Shown piece after piece: positions 56,540 through 64,000 of a DNA stretch of 64,000 bases (position 1 is its first letter; each line of letters opens with the position of its first letter). A program made the position numbers and the translations under genes. The notes below the pieces were generated by a model. The model searched no databases. It worked only from the letters and a program-made list of their open reading frames with translations, and was not told the origin of the DNA. Source of the stretch: Hydrotalea flava (GTDB lineage: Bacteria; Bacteroidota; Bacteroidia; Chitinophagales; Chitinophagaceae); NCBI RefSeq assembly GCF_001623405.1, contig NZ_LUHG01000065.1, forward strand, positions 99,127-163,126, given 5' to 3'.

Positions 56540-58150
56540 TTATTTCAACAACCACATTTTCTGGTTCAAGTCATCGGCAGAAAATTGCTGGCTTTGTAGT
56601 GCAGCTTTCCAGTTGGCGGCATTTTGTGCCTGCTCTGAAACCGGATATGCCCATCTGATTGGAATAATGCCATTGTTACCCACACCACTGCCCCCTTCAA
56701 AAGCAGGAACGCCGGTTCTGCGCCAATTGTAATAAGCCTCATAGCCTGAATTTTGAAACATGGCAATATACTTTTGCAATATAATCTGCTGAATAGCAGT
56801 TGCAGGAGTGGAAGAAAGTTGAACTGCTGGTTGAGCGTAATAATTAACAAAGTTGAACGAAACACTATAAGGTGTTACCTGCGTGGTTGATGTTTTACCC
56901 GGAGGAAGAAAGTAAGCAGTAAAGCCGGGCTGTGTTACATCGATACCATAAAATTTCATCGACTCAATGATGCCTGTTTTATAATAACTTGCTGCATTGC
57001 CGGTAACCCAACCTCTTTCAATGCCCTCAGCTATATTAAAGTTCTGTTCTTTGTAACCCACTAACACATCTGGTTCACCGGTAAAAGTTGAATAATATCT
57101 TTTACGGTTTGGAAAGGAGTATAAATTGGCAGAAGCATTACCATACATAATTGAAAGTGGTAACCCTGTGCTGGCACCCACAAAATATTGAAATTTAGCA
57201 GGCTGTAAGGTATCGCTTCCAACCAGGGCCCATGCCGGTTCGCAGGTAACAAACACACGGGGATCGTTGATAGTGGTTAAAGCTTTTACATAAGTATCGG
57301 CCATGTTGTTACGCTGTGCAATAGAACCGAAATTGCTGGGATTGAAGGGATATTGCAAATAAGTAGCATCGTATTGTGCCGCCATATCATCTGCCTGACT
57401 GGTGAAGATGGGGTACTTAGAAGGATTATTGACAATATTGGCAAACTGTGCAGCAACATTTAAAGTTGCATCTGATGTTTTTGAACTTAACTGAATCAAC
57501 ACCCTTAACTTAAAAGCATTGACCAATTTTTGCCATTTTGATAAATTGCCCTGATAAAACAAATCTTGTGAGGCAGATAATGTTTGGTCGTTATTGGCAA
57601 TTAATGTTGCAAAATGTGTATTGGCAGTATCTAACTGATTCAATATATAAGCAAACACCTGTTGTTGCGTGGTATATGACGGGGTAGGGTTTGCGGAACC
57701 TTGTAAAGCCTGTGTTAACGGAACATCACCAAACAAAGAAGTAAGATTGTAAAAGTAATAAGCACGAATAAATCTGCCTACTGCTTCATAAGGGTTAACT
57801 GATGAAGCGCCTTTTACAACAGCCTCACGCTCCATTTGTACCACATTTTTCAGAACTAAGTAGGGGTCAAACGAACCATTGGTCCAGGAGTAAATATTAT
57901 TTCCATAATAGTCGTAGTTATTACAGAAATACTGGTTCCAGTTGTGCACATTATTCCAGGAATTGAGGCCGCCTAAAGAACCGGCACTGCCATTTCCGGC
58001 CATATTTGTTAATACCGTTCCTAAAATTAAGCCCGCAGGAACGCTGGTAGGTTTATTGGGGTCGGCCTGAAGTTCCTGAATTTTTTTAGTACAGGAAGCC
58101 AGCAGCAAAACACCCAATAAAAAAAGAGAAATATTTTTTATCTGTTTCAT
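56540..58150 (-). CDS. SusD-like lipoprotein (SusD-like_2 family)
   Basis: A 536-residue outer-membrane lipoprotein (lipobox LLASC). The opening KIQELQADPNKPTSVPAG and AVGRFIRAYYFYNLTSLFGDVP are typical of the SusD-like_2 family (PF12771), which differs from classic glycan SusDs and often serves peptide or other non-glycan importers. It pairs with the SusC-like gene 18 bases upstream. The neighbouring enzymes contain no glycosidase, so the ligand is unlikely to be a polysaccharide; a phosphonate- or phosphate-bearing lipid head group or polymer is more likely. Confidence 0.9.
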   Translation of the reverse strand: MKQIKNISLFLLGVLLLASCTKKIQELQADPNKPTSVPAGLILGTVLTNMAGNGSAGSLGGLNSWNNVHNWNQYFCNNYDYYGNNIYSWTNGSFDPYLVLKNVVQMEREAVVKGASSVNPYEAVGRFIRAYYFYNLTSLFGDVPLTQALQGSANPTPSYTTQQQVFAYILNQLDTANTHFATLIANNDQTLSASQDLFYQGNLSKWQKLVNAFKLRVLIQLSSKTSDATLNVAAQFANIVNNPSKYPIFTSQADDMAAQYDATYLQYPFNPSNFGSIAQRNNMADTYVKALTTINDPRVFVTCEPAWALVGSDTLQPAKFQYFVGASTGLPLSIMYGNASANLYSFPNRKRYYSTFTGEPDVLVGYKEQNFNIAEGIERGWVTGNAASYYKTGIIESMKFYGIDVTQPGFTAYFLPPGKTSTTQVTPYSVSFNFVNYYAQPAVQLSSTPATAIQQIILQKYIAMFQNSGYEAYYNWRRTGVPAFEGGSGVGNNGIIPIRWAYPVSEQAQNAANWKAALQSQQFSADDLNQKMWLLK

Positions 58151-58167
58151 ACAATTTGCTTTATGAA

Positions 58168-61100
58168 TTAAAAGGATAGGTTTACATTAAAACCATAACT
58201 TCTGGTGGTCGGTGTTTGAAGACCGGAACCACTGTCTTGTGTATACTGGTCTACATCTAAATCTTTATACCGATTGGGGAAGAAGTACAGTAAATTTCTA
58301 CCCACCAGTGAAACACTCGCTCCGCGTATAAATGAAGTAGGTTTCAGTTTGTTTGCCGGAATGTTATAAGTTAAAGTAACCTCTCTTAATTTAGCATACG
58401 TTTTCTTAATAATATCTAAATCGGGGATAGAAGCCATACGGGTAACAAAGGGCTGAACCTGGCTTTTGGTAGTATTCTGTGTTTCGGTTAAACTTTTCAT
58501 ATTATTAATTTGCCCGGTAATGGGGTCTAAACTAATTGGTGCTCCGGTTAAATTAACGCCTTGTCCGGTATAGGCTGCTACATTGGCTTCATCAAAAGGC
58601 CTGGCAATACCAAATGCACCGGTTGCGCTTTCAATATGCCTACCACCCTGTAAGGTTTTTTTACGAACATAATCTTCCATTACACCGCCCACCATTCCAT
58701 CAAACTGAAAGCGGAGTGCAAAGTTTTTATAGCTAAAAGTATTAATAGCCGCCCATTGAAAATCAGGATCAGAATGGCCATAAATTTTTTGTGCAGAAGA
58801 ACCCAAATCAGAAAAACGTAAATAAAGGCCTGATGCGGGGTCAATTACCATTTTACCATCGGGCGTACGCACAAAGGCATTACCGTAAACCAAATCAACC
58901 CGAGTACCATTTTTAGAATAGTTATTTGGATTGGAATTGTTTACCCATTTTTTTACATAAGTAGATACGTTGGCTGTTACATTCCAACTAAAACCATTGG
59001 CATTACTAATAGGATTTGCATTCATGGTAAATTCCCAGCCATCATTGGTATAAGCATTTCCGTTGGTTAAAAAGCTGGAATAACCTGATGCAGAGGATGT
59101 GCCCTGGTTTACAATACCTGTATTCAGATAGTGGTAATGGGTTACATCTAATCCTAATTTGTTATCTAAGAAGCGAATGTCTACACCAAATTCTGTAGCT
59201 TTTCTTTCAGCCGTTTGTATGTTGGCACTTACTGTTTGGTTGGTATAGCTGGCACTATTGCTTAACTGATTGGTAAATGTTGGGCTTAAAGTATAAGGCT
59301 GTGAGAACTGATAACTAGGGCCACCATAGGGAGAATACCAGTTGTAACCATAACCTGCTGCCGGTGTTGCACTAATATCGGGAGTAAAGAATGCATTCGT
59401 GCCTCCACTTTTACTTTCAGCATAAGAACCTCTTACTTTTAAGAAGGAAATGGCTCTTGGTAATTTAATGTAATCAGATAACACTGATGCCAGGTTAAAT
59501 GATGGATAAAAATAGCTGTTGTTATTGGCAGGTAAAGCAGATGATTTATCAACCCTTCCTGTTACGTTGGCAATAAGGTATGATTTATAACCCAGATCAA
59601 CGGAATAATAAGCACTCAACACTTTCATTTGCGAATGGAATGTACTTCCTGTTAAAGGATACAATGAGTTTGAAAAAGAATAAATACCCGGTACATTTAA
59701 ATAGTTGGTAGAGGTGAAGTTGGAGTTGAAATTAAAGCTGCGTACCGTCCCGCCACCCAAAGCTTCCATATCTAAAAAACCAAATAAATTCTTTTTATAA
59801 CGTACCTGACCATCTACATAAGAGTCGTATTGCCCTCTTCTGTCTTCTCTGTAATCGCCCATACGCAACTCTCTGCCATAAGCACCCGCTGAATAAGGCA
59901 TTTTTTCAGAGTTAAACATATCATAAGTTGAAATACTGGGCCTTAATTGAAATTCAAGATTTTTTGTGGGCTTATAGTTTAAGGAAATATAACCATACAT
60001 ATTATTTTGGTAATGGCCTCTTAACCATTCATACGACATAAAGTATGGGTTATTATACCGATAAAACTCTTCGTATTTTTGTTGAATACCTGCTAAACCC
60101 GGTTGCCAGTAATTTCGCATATCACTCATCGCCCAGTCTGCACCACCCCAAAGAATAATATTATAAATAATGCTGTTTGGACCATACTGTACATCCGGAA
60201 TATTTGGAGTAGATTGTCGGCTGTAGTTAATGTAACTACTCAATGTTAATTTTGGATTGAAGCGTTGTGTAACACTTGCAGTTACATTAAAATTGTTTAA
60301 CTGCGTGTTGGGTACAATCCCCTTTTGATAAGTATTACCTACAGAGAACCGTACATCTGTTTTTTCGGTAGAAGAAGAAATAGAAACGCTGTTACTGGAA
60401 AGCAATCCTGCCTGTATAAATTTTCGAAGGTTATCTTTACCACGGGCAATCCACGGTGTAGGCTGTACATGGCCAATATAAGTTGAACCATCTGCAAAAG
60501 TAGTGGTATAATTTTGTGTAGGATCGTATTTACCATCGTACTGCGGCAATAACTGCCCTCTAAATTGAGGACCCCAAACATCATAATCATAATCGTTAAC
60601 ACCTACGCCAATGGCACCGCCACCCCGATAGTTAGCCGGACCGGAACCACCACCACCAAATGCATATTTACCATTATCACCGGGGCCATATAAATCCTGG
60701 TATTTCGGCAAAGCAATAAATCCTTTGTTAATCTGTGTGCTTGAATTAAAATCTACATGCAGCCCCTCGTTTTTAGAACCCTTTTTTGTAGTAATAATAA
60801 TGGCGCCATTCTTTCCCTGAAAACCATATAAAGAAGCGGCATTAGGGCCCTTTAAAATAGTAATCGTTTCAATATCATCGGGATTGATATTATAAGTATC
60901 CGACGTAAATGGCACCCCGTCAACAACATACATAGGCTGATCGTTGGCACCATTCTCACCACGTATAATAATACCGGGTGAATGGCCAATTTCTGAATTG
61001 ATATTAATGGCAAGACCTGCAGCATTACCTTTTAAAGCATTAATAGGATCGGCCTCTCTTGCTTTGGTAAGTTTGGTAGCATCAATAGTTTGTACTGCAT

Positions 61101-61479
61101 AACCCAAACGCTTGGCTTCTTTTTTAATACCTGTAGCAGTAACAACTACCGCACTTAAATCGGCATTTTGCGGATTCAGTGCAATGGCAACGGCATCGCC
61201 ATTGTGTACAACCAATCTCTTGGTTTCAAAGCCAACATACGAAAATTCAAGCACATCATTTTTTTCAACTGAAATGCTAAAATCACCATCCGCATTGGTA
61301 GTAGTGCCTCGATTGGTTTTTTTAACAGCAATGGAAACACCTTCAATAGGTGTTTGTGAAACCGCATCTACAACACGTCCTTTTAGCACCATACTCTGTG
61401 CCTGAACGGTTGGAGCAGTGAGCAGACTAACTGTCATGAACAACAGTAGCCTGAAAAATTGGGGGACAATTTGCTTCAT
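58168..61479 (-). CDS. SusC-like TonB-dependent transporter (no STN domain)
   Basis: An 1103-residue outer-membrane importer. A signal peptide ends near TVQAQ, followed by a carboxypeptidase-like domain (about 30-110), a plug (about 120-235, with PINALKGNAAGLAININS and TILKGPNAASLYGFQGKNG) and the barrel ending SYGFNVNLSF. Unlike the SusC at 44517 it has no STN domain, so control is not by an ECF/FecR pair; the XRE-cupin gene upstream is the obvious regulator. The ATG at 61479 is preferred to a TTG six bases earlier. It opens the operon that continues to 50874. Confidence 0.92.
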   Translation of the reverse strand: MKQIVPQFFRLLLFMTVSLLTAPTVQAQSMVLKGRVVDAVSQTPIEGVSIAVKKTNRGTTTNADGDFSISVEKNDVLEFSYVGFETKRLVVHNGDAVAIALNPQNADLSAVVVTATGIKKEAKRLGYAVQTIDATKLTKAREADPINALKGNAAGLAININSEIGHSPGIIIRGENGANDQPMYVVDGVPFTSDTYNINPDDIETITILKGPNAASLYGFQGKNGAIIITTKKGSKNEGLHVDFNSSTQINKGFIALPKYQDLYGPGDNGKYAFGGGGSGPANYRGGGAIGVGVNDYDYDVWGPQFRGQLLPQYDGKYDPTQNYTTTFADGSTYIGHVQPTPWIARGKDNLRKFIQAGLLSSNSVSISSSTEKTDVRFSVGNTYQKGIVPNTQLNNFNVTASVTQRFNPKLTLSSYINYSRQSTPNIPDVQYGPNSIIYNIILWGGADWAMSDMRNYWQPGLAGIQQKYEEFYRYNNPYFMSYEWLRGHYQNNMYGYISLNYKPTKNLEFQLRPSISTYDMFNSEKMPYSAGAYGRELRMGDYREDRRGQYDSYVDGQVRYKKNLFGFLDMEALGGGTVRSFNFNSNFTSTNYLNVPGIYSFSNSLYPLTGSTFHSQMKVLSAYYSVDLGYKSYLIANVTGRVDKSSALPANNNSYFYPSFNLASVLSDYIKLPRAISFLKVRGSYAESKSGGTNAFFTPDISATPAAGYGYNWYSPYGGPSYQFSQPYTLSPTFTNQLSNSASYTNQTVSANIQTAERKATEFGVDIRFLDNKLGLDVTHYHYLNTGIVNQGTSSASGYSSFLTNGNAYTNDGWEFTMNANPISNANGFSWNVTANVSTYVKKWVNNSNPNNYSKNGTRVDLVYGNAFVRTPDGKMVIDPASGLYLRFSDLGSSAQKIYGHSDPDFQWAAINTFSYKNFALRFQFDGMVGGVMEDYVRKKTLQGGRHIESATGAFGIARPFDEANVAAYTGQGVNLTGAPISLDPITGQINNMKSLTETQNTTKSQVQPFVTRMASIPDLDIIKKTYAKLREVTLTYNIPANKLKPTSFIRGASVSLVGRNLLYFFPNRYKDLDVDQYTQDSGSGLQTPTTRSYGFNVNLSF

Positions 61480-61502
61480 AAACAATATGTTTAGTTATAA
61501 GG

Positions 61503-61510
61503 CAAAACTA
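61503..61510 (-). promoter_or_regulatory. Possible -7 promoter element of the susC operon
   Basis: Read on the minus strand the site is TAGTTTTG, matching the Bacteroidota TAnnTTTG element, 24 bases before the susC ATG. A TTTG at the usual 19-base spacing upstream is missing, so this is weak. Confidence 0.3.
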
Positions 61511-61539
61511 TCCGGCCTATGTTATGGAATTATTGCGGG

Positions 61540-61575
61540 AATATTAACAAATAGTAAAGCAATATTTAACAAAAG
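61540..61575. promoter_or_regulatory. Tandem AT-rich repeats, possible XRE-cupin operator
   Basis: Two near-identical copies, AATATTAACAAATAG (61540-61554) and AATATTTAACAAAAG (61561-61575), start 21 bases apart, close to two helical turns. A third partial copy, AATATTAAAC, starts at 61602, 41 bases from the second. They lie between the XRE-cupin regulator gene and the susC it precedes, where an operator would be expected. AT-rich composition makes chance repeats possible. Confidence 0.35.
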
Positions 61576-61646
61576 AAGCAAAATGAAGCATACAGTTAAC
61601 CAATATTAAACTTTTATGAATTAATTGTGAACAACACTGGCAGGTA

Positions 61647-62222
61647 TTATCCCTTTTGAAGAAAAAAATACACCACCAGCAACAAGGCATCTTCCTTTCC
61701 TGTATTTACAGGATTATGTAGTTCTGTGGCATCAAAAAACAACGAATCGCCGGCTTCCATATCATAATTATCTTCACCAATGGTATAACACAAATTGCCT
61801 TGCAGTAAATATTTAAATTCAAATGCCTGCGTACTCACCGGCTGGCGCTGAGCACCGGGTTCTATGCGCAATAAAACAAAATCTAAATGATACTCTTCAA
61901 AAGTAGCTGTGAATATGCGCTGGTAGTAAAAACCTACAGCGTTTTCTTTTTCAAAATATTGATATGCTGATTCCTTTTTAAAAATTACTTTACTGCCGGA
62001 TTGAAGATTGATATTCTTAAAAAATTCGTTCAGGTCAACTTCAAGCCCTTTAATTAAATTCAGCAATACACTTAACGAAGGAATACTTCTGCTGTTTTCA
62101 ACCTGACTTAACATGCTTTTAGTAATTCCTGCTTTTTCGGCTAATTCCTGCAGTGTAACATTTCTGTCTTTTCTAATTTCTTTTAACCGGTTACTGATTT
62201 GGATAATAATATCTTCCTGCAT
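61647..62222 (-). CDS. XRE-family transcriptional regulator with cupin domain
   Basis: A 191-residue DNA-binding regulator. The helix-turn-helix (about 12-67) includes TLQELAEKAGITKSMLSQVE, and a small-molecule-binding cupin barrel covers about 110-188 (with RIEPGAQRQP, GNLCYTIGED and AGDSLFFDATELHNPVN). Relatives such as PuuR control amine and amino-acid catabolic genes by binding the substrate in the cupin. It precedes susC by 167 bases on the same strand and likely controls that operon. An amine-bearing effector such as 2-aminoethylphosphonate or its breakdown product would suit both the family and the locus; this is inference. Confidence 0.88.
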   Translation of the reverse strand: MQEDIIIQISNRLKEIRKDRNVTLQELAEKAGITKSMLSQVENSRSIPSLSVLLNLIKGLEVDLNEFFKNINLQSGSKVIFKKESAYQYFEKENAVGFYYQRIFTATFEEYHLDFVLLRIEPGAQRQPVSTQAFEFKYLLQGNLCYTIGEDNYDMEAGDSLFFDATELHNPVNTGKEDALLLVVYFFLQKG

Positions 62223-62335
62223 AACAATTATTTTAACCTGTGTTTGAATTTAAGGCTGTAATATATTTCATCCATTTTAAATAGTATGCTGCAATTTGTA
62301 CCACACATAATTTTATTGCATTACTTAATTAAATT

Positions 62336-62346
62336 ATGCTTAGCAT
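62336..62346. promoter_or_regulatory. Short palindrome before the metal-type gene set
   Basis: ATGCT-T-AGCAT, a 5-1-5 inverted repeat flanked by ATT on the left and, after one base, by ATAAT on the right. It lies about 40 bases before the ATG at 62385, in the divergent region shared with the XRE-cupin gene. It could bind a dimeric regulator; no known consensus is matched. Confidence 0.25.
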
Positions 62347-62384
62347 CATAATTTTAGGTAGGTTTTATCATAATTTTGCCACTG

Positions 62385-62753
62385 ATGTTGAAACCCCTGA
62401 TCATAGTTTTCATGATAATTGGTATTGGAGCAGAAAGCTTTCAAACCAACTTAATTGAACTGTATTACAGACTAAATACTGCTGCCATTACACTGGAATA
62501 CTGTGTTAATAAAAATAAACCACAAATGCATTGTAATGGCCAGTGCCATTTGGCCAAAGCGCTTAAAAAAGCGACACAACCTGCCACTAATAGCAATAAA
62601 AGTTTTAAAACAATTGATTTATTTGCTTATCAGCATTACCCGCTTCATATAAATCACGCCTTTTATACTGCAACTTCATATTTTATGTATGCAGCAACAC
62701 TCAATAAAGGCGTTACTGTGCCTTTATTTCATCCACCTGCAATGCGGGCATAA
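62385..62753 (+). CDS. Small Cys-motif envelope protein, possible metal handling
   Basis: A 122-residue protein with an N-terminal hydrophobic anchor (LKPLIIVFMIIGIGA). A conserved-looking core follows: EYCVNKNKPQMHCNGQCHLAKAL with Cys40, Cys50 and Cys54, i.e. C-x9-C-x3-C-H. The Cys-rich core faces the periplasm if the anchor holds. Several His and Tyr follow (YQHYPLHINHAFY). From memory, similar small proteins are widespread in Bacteroidota near TonB receptors or copper genes; no function is established. I use the ATG at 62385, since the frame's earlier start is a TTG. It is 107 bases upstream of the outer-membrane gene and probably co-transcribed. Confidence 0.7.
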   Translation: MLKPLIIVFMIIGIGAESFQTNLIELYYRLNTAAITLEYCVNKNKPQMHCNGQCHLAKALKKATQPATNSNKSFKTIDLFAYQHYPLHINHAFYTATSYFMYAATLNKGVTVPLFHPPAMRA

Positions 62754-62860
62754 TCTTTCTGTTTTTTCTTTCAGCAATATTTGTAATGGTTTGTTTTACA
62801 TGCAATGATGTACAACACAGTTACAAAACTGCCTGTATTTTAATTTCTAAAAAAAGGTTT

Positions 62861-63772
62861 ATGTACAAAAAATACATTACAACAATTTTGTTTTTATGTA
62901 TTACTGCATCATCATTTGCATGCGCTATTTGCGGGTGTGGCGGCAGTAATTTTTATTTGGGGTTAATGCCCCATTTCAGAACCAAATTTATTGGCATCCG
63001 ATACCAGTATATGAACTACAATACGGTATTGGTAAACGATCCTGCACAGTACAGTCATAACTTTTATAATACCATACAGGTTTGGGGCGGGTTTAATGTA
63101 GCAAAGCGTTGGCAATTATTATATATTGTGCCAGTTCATTTCAACAAACAAATAGATGATGATGGCATTACCCATAAAAATGGTTTGGGCGATGCATCAC
63201 TCATGGCAAATTATTTGTTGTTTCATAAAATAAAAACATACGAACACAGAGCCGGCATTGAGCAACAGTTATGGATTGGCGGAGGTATAAAACTACCCAC
63301 CGGCAAAATGGATGTAAATTTAAAAGATCCAAACATTACTGTAGCTGATATAAATGCACAATTAGGTACCGGCAGCATTGATTTTATGTTGAACACCATG
63401 TACAATATTCGTATGGGCAACTGGGGCGTTAACTCCACCCTAACCTACAAAGCAAATACTGCAAAAAACGAATACCAGTTTGGCAACAAATTTACCGGCA
63501 GCGCCATTGGTTATTACAACATTTTGCTGAAAAAAATGAACATAATGCCCAATGCCGGTATGATGTATGAAAATACTGCAGCCAATACCCTCAGTAAAAT
63601 GAGCGTAGCTGCTACCGGTGGTTATATTACCAGTGCCATGGCAGGAGTAGAAGTGGGTATTAAAAAAATGAATGTTGGCATTACTTGTATGGCCCCTGTA
63701 AGCCAGTATTATGCAGCAGGACAAACAAAATTAAATTGGAGGGGTGATGTACATGTAAGTTTTAGTTTTTAA
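62861..63772 (+). CDS. Outer-membrane beta-barrel protein with N-terminal CAICGCGG motif
   Basis: A 303-residue exported protein. The signal peptide ends at about SSFA, and mature protein begins CAICGCGGSNFYLGLMP, three Cys in six residues. The rest alternates strand-like segments with aromatic girdles and Gly-rich turns (FIGIRYQYMNY, GTGSIDFMLNTMYNIRMG) and closes with WRGDVHVSFSF, an outer-membrane barrel ending. If the first Cys is lipidated it may be a lipoprotein as well. The Cys cluster could bind copper or another soft metal. The start at 62861 gives a normal signal peptide; the earlier frame start at 62786 does not. It is 14 bases before the YHS-type lipoprotein gene. Confidence 0.78.
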   Translation: MYKKYITTILFLCITASSFACAICGCGGSNFYLGLMPHFRTKFIGIRYQYMNYNTVLVNDPAQYSHNFYNTIQVWGGFNVAKRWQLLYIVPVHFNKQIDDDGITHKNGLGDASLMANYLLFHKIKTYEHRAGIEQQLWIGGGIKLPTGKMDVNLKDPNITVADINAQLGTGSIDFMLNTMYNIRMGNWGVNSTLTYKANTAKNEYQFGNKFTGSAIGYYNILLKKMNIMPNAGMMYENTAANTLSKMSVAATGGYITSAMAGVEVGIKKMNVGITCMAPVSQYYAAGQTKLNWRGDVHVSFSF

Positions 63773-63786
63773 CTTTACCCAAAACG

Positions 63787-64000
63787 ATGAATATGAAGCA
63801 ATTAATTGTAGCAGCATCGGCTTTGCTTTTTTTAGCAGCTTGTGCCAACAACAACGAGAAAACTGAAGTGAAAAAAGATACTGCCGCCGCCATGGCACCC
63901 ATGCCTATGCAGGCTAAATTTACCGCAGATATGGTAGATAACCAGCGCGACCCCTCTTGCGGCATGCCTGCCAGAGCAGGATTAGAAGACACCGTGCGCT
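63787..64000 (+). CDS. YHS-type metal-binding lipoprotein (partial, 3' end missing)
   Basis: Translated from the sequence; the frame runs off the window after about 71 residues. A lipoprotein signal (LLFLAAC, lipidated Cys near residue 19) is followed by an Asn/Glu/Lys linker and an Ala/Met-rich stretch (MAPMPMQ). The last part, DNQRDPSCGMPARAGLEDT, fits the start of a YHS domain (DPVCGM-type), which binds metal through Cys residues in copper and mercury proteins. Relatives in Bacteroidota continue with a Cys pair near the C-terminus, expected beyond the edge. An ATG two codons later is also possible. It forms a unit with the barrel protein 14 bases upstream. Confidence 0.82.
   Translation, partial: MNMKQLIVAASALLFLAACANNNEKTEVKKDTAAAMAPMPMQAKFTADMVDNQRDPSCGMPARAGLEDTVR

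Noticed and set aside
62371..62378. TAATTTTG as a -7 promoter box for the gene at 62385
   Set aside because: It matches TAnnTTTG but lies seven bases before the ATG, which would force a leaderless transcript, and no TTTG sits at the right spacing.
63762..63992. Minus-strand frame over the YHS-type lipoprotein
   Set aside because: The plus-strand frame carries a lipobox and YHS start; the reverse frame is its shadow.
1..64000. CRISPR arrays, tRNA or rRNA genes, insertion sequences, prophage, attachment sites
   Set aside because: None was seen: there are no regularly spaced repeats, no transposase or integrase frames, and no tRNA-like cloverleaf or rRNA stretch.

Overview
The window reads as a chromosomal segment of a free-living Bacteroidota, most like the family Chitinophagaceae. 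The evidence is AT-rich DNA, two SusC/SusD pairs, an ECF sigma/FecR pair with a C-terminal DUF4974-type domain, VPS10/Asp-box exoproteins, many signal peptides and lipoboxes, and almost no Shine-Dalgarno sequences. I see no phage, transposase, CRISPR array, rRNA or tRNA.

Layout. 1-9362 (minus) is a soluble signalling cluster: two very large multi-PAS/GAF histidine kinases, a single-domain response regulator, and a REC-PAS-HisKA_3 kinase cut by the left edge. 10208-19418 holds unrelated single genes: a DUF202 protein, a GH2 enzyme with a glucuronidase-type motif, a Tat-exported M24 peptidase, an ICMT-like membrane methyltransferase, a GH2-GH53 fusion predicted to degrade galactan, a YccF protein and a SAM methyltransferase. 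19454-22372 is a GlcD/Fe-S D-lactate-type dehydrogenase. 22665-32294 holds three paralogous VPS10/Asp-box secreted propeller proteins. A terminator and a GC-rich palindrome lie beyond the last gene of the minus-strand pair.

32307-38600 (minus) is a haem-uptake operon: a small secreted protein, a TonB receptor, HmuT, HmuU, HmuV and a ferric-reductase-like membrane protein. 38692-49450 (minus) is a complete polysaccharide utilization locus: ECF sigma, FecR, SusC with an STN signalling domain, SusD, GH30, an SGNH hydrolase and two GH16 enzymes. Beta-1,3/1,6-glucan such as laminarin is the likely target. 49599-50645 is an outer-membrane-type protein of unknown role.

50874-62222 (minus) is the most interesting region: an XRE-cupin regulator followed by a tight operon SusC-SusD-GDPD-alkaline phosphatase superfamily-PhnZ-like HD oxygenase-PhnX-like HAD-MFS transporter-FAD amine oxidoreductase. 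I read it as a nutrient-scavenging locus for 2-aminoethylphosphonate (AEP) or AEP-containing lipids. In this model SusCD imports an organophosphonate or phosphodiester, exported GDPD and phosphatase-like enzymes trim it, the MFS protein takes the product into the cytoplasm, and two C-P cleaving enzymes release phosphate. The right end (62385-64000, plus) holds three small envelope genes with Cys motifs, the last a YHS-type lipoprotein cut by the window edge, suggesting metal handling.
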